6,797 nt of DNA from NCBI GenBank assembly GCA_028870615.1, contig JAGWPH010000249.1, positions 1-6,797 of the forward strand. Direction: 5' to 3'. Numbering within the stretch: position 1 is the first letter of the stretch; each line of letters begins with the position of its first letter. Made by a program: the position numbers and the translations under genes. This DNA comes from Betaproteobacteria bacterium (GTDB lineage: Bacteria > Pseudomonadota > Gammaproteobacteria > Burkholderiales > Ferrovaceae). Below the pieces are notes generated by a model, which saw only the letters and a list, made by a program, of their open reading frames with translations, was not told where the DNA came from and searched no databases. Positions 6,113 to 6,797 of the stretch are shown here, piece after piece.

Positions 6113-6797
6113 CTATCTCACGCCACTGCGGCTGCTGTCTGGAGCTGGATTAGGATTCACCGGCGCAGGAACAGGCGCCAGTGGCGGAGCCGGTTCTTTG
6201 GCTGCAGATTCTTTGGCAGTGGATTCTTTAGCCGCTGCTGCTTCGGCGGCGGCTTTTTTGGCTGCTGCTGCTTTTTTCTTCGCTGCTGCTTTCTTCCTTG
6301 CTGCGGCCTTTTTCTTTGCCGCAGCTTTTTTCTTCGCTGCCGCTTTTTGGGCCTTGGTCATTTTCGCCTTCGGCTTTTGGGCTACAGGCCCGGGGGCTTT
6401 GGCAACGGGTTCGAGCGCTTTGGCATCGGCGGCATGGGCCGCCGCTTCTTCGGGCGACATGGTCGCTGCCGGTAACTCCGGGGGCGCATCGGGCATTGGC
6501 GGTCCCGCCGGTTTTGTTTGTTCGAGAGAACGCTGGATCAATTCATCCTTCCGATCCTTCATCGACGTGGACTCTTCCGCAGGACAGGCTTCCGGCCGAT
6601 CCCCTTCCACCGGGGACGCATCGGACACATCTCCGGCATCCAATCGGGTCAGGCCCAGTGCACTCACCAGCTTGCCCATGCCCGCCAGAGTCTTGGCAGA
6701 CGAAATCACACGGTCGTAATAGGCGTTGATGTAAGCCCGCTTGGCTTGATACACCTCATTGTCCGTATCCAGCAGGTCGAGCAGGGAGCGTTGGCCG
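6113..6797 (-). CDS. TolC-type T1SS outer-membrane channel, 3' part, with long Lys/Ala-rich C-terminal extension
   Basis: The frame enters from the right edge and gives 227 residues before TAG at 6115-6113. The first residues (GQRSLLDLLDTDNEVYQAKR, then AYINAYYDRV) are the conserved C-terminal helix of outer-membrane efflux proteins of the TolC/LapE kind. An internal GTG at 6754 is not the real start, because family sequence continues upstream of it. The helix repeat ends near LVSALGLT (residues 43-50). TolC-like proteins normally finish soon after this. Here about 177 more residues follow: an acidic, proline-containing part with one Cys (residue 71), then a strongly basic AAAKKK block (about 143-191), then a Pro/Asn-rich tail. 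The gene precedes the ABC gene by 11 bp and is clearly part of the same operon. Confidence 0.9.
   Translation of the reverse strand, partial: GQRSLLDLLDTDNEVYQAKRAYINAYYDRVISSAKTLAGMGKLVSALGLTRLDAGDVSDASPVEGDRPEACPAEESTSMKDRKDELIQRSLEQTKPAGPPMPDAPPELPAATMSPEEAAAHAADAKALEPVAKAPGPVAQKPKAKMTKAQKAAAKKKAAAKKKAAARKKAAAKKKAAAAKKAAAEAAAAKESTAKESAAKEPAPPLAPVPAPVNPNPAPDSSRSGVR
6272..6343 (-). repeat. Tandem AAAKKK-coding 18-bp repeats in the channel protein's tail
   Basis: Four consecutive six-residue units read AAAKKK, AAAKKK, AAARKK, AAAKKK. They are flanked by looser Lys/Ala sequence on both sides, with 18 Lys in the 49 residues encoded at 6224-6370. Similar lysine/alanine tails are known in AlgP and PhaF of Pseudomonas and in H1-like DNA-binding proteins, but those are cytoplasmic. 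In a TolC-type protein the C-terminus should be periplasmic. Runs of six A on the coding strand make this stretch prone to slippage, so sequencing or assembly error is a mild concern. Confidence 0.85.

Noticed and set aside
6198..6719. Plus-strand open frame with AAAFFFAAAF repeats that looks like a membrane protein
   Set aside because: Phe/Ala repeats arise from the reverse complement of the Lys/Ala codons in the channel tail. The conserved outer-membrane efflux motif on the minus strand shows which strand is coding.
6752..6754. GTG as the start of a separate small Lys/Ala-rich protein of 213 residues
   Set aside because: The codons upstream of it in the same frame continue the TolC-type motif GQRSLLDLLDT to the window edge, so this GTG is an internal valine.

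Overview
The window looks like a moderately GC-rich proteobacterial chromosome segment. It carries a type I secretion system (T1SS) locus for a giant surface adhesin of the LapA/BapA kind. Protein similarity points to Gamma- or Betaproteobacteria (a Pseudomonas-like or burkholderial relative), but nothing here fixes the genus. All supported genes lie on the minus strand, so the locus reads from right to left, and no rRNA, tRNA, CRISPR array or insertion sequence was seen.

Layout in reading order: (1) 6797-6113, the 3' end of a TolC-type outer-membrane channel gene, whose start lies outside the window and which carries an unusual C-terminal extension of about 177 residues with AAAKKK repeats. 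(2) 6101-3894, a LapB-type secretion ABC transporter with an N-terminal C39-like domain that has lost its catalytic cysteine. (3) 3897-2422, an HlyD/LapC-type membrane fusion protein whose start overlaps the ABC stop (ATGA). (4) 2414-1791, a LuxR/NarL-type regulator with a degenerate receiver domain. (5) A 100-bp intergenic gap with a perfect 7-bp inverted repeat. (6) 1690-1, the first 563 codons of a very large adhesin gene that runs off the left edge.

The visible adhesin N-terminus is modular. In order it has five hexapeptide repeats (VAGNPA-like), a LapA-like retention module, a Ser/Thr/Pro-rich linker, a 156-residue segment that is 49% alanine, and then 105-residue Ig-like repeats, of which one full copy and the start of a second are visible.

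Inferred working model: the ABC protein and the fusion protein sit in the inner membrane and export the adhesin C-terminus first through the TolC-like pore. The N-terminal retention module then folds in the periplasm and stops the protein in the pore, leaving the repeats on the cell surface for attachment or biofilm formation. The in-line LuxR-type protein is the obvious candidate regulator of the adhesin gene. The least ordinary parts are the N-terminal hexapeptide repeats, the alanine-rich helical shaft, the lysine/alanine tail on the channel protein, and the apparently phosphorylation-independent regulator.
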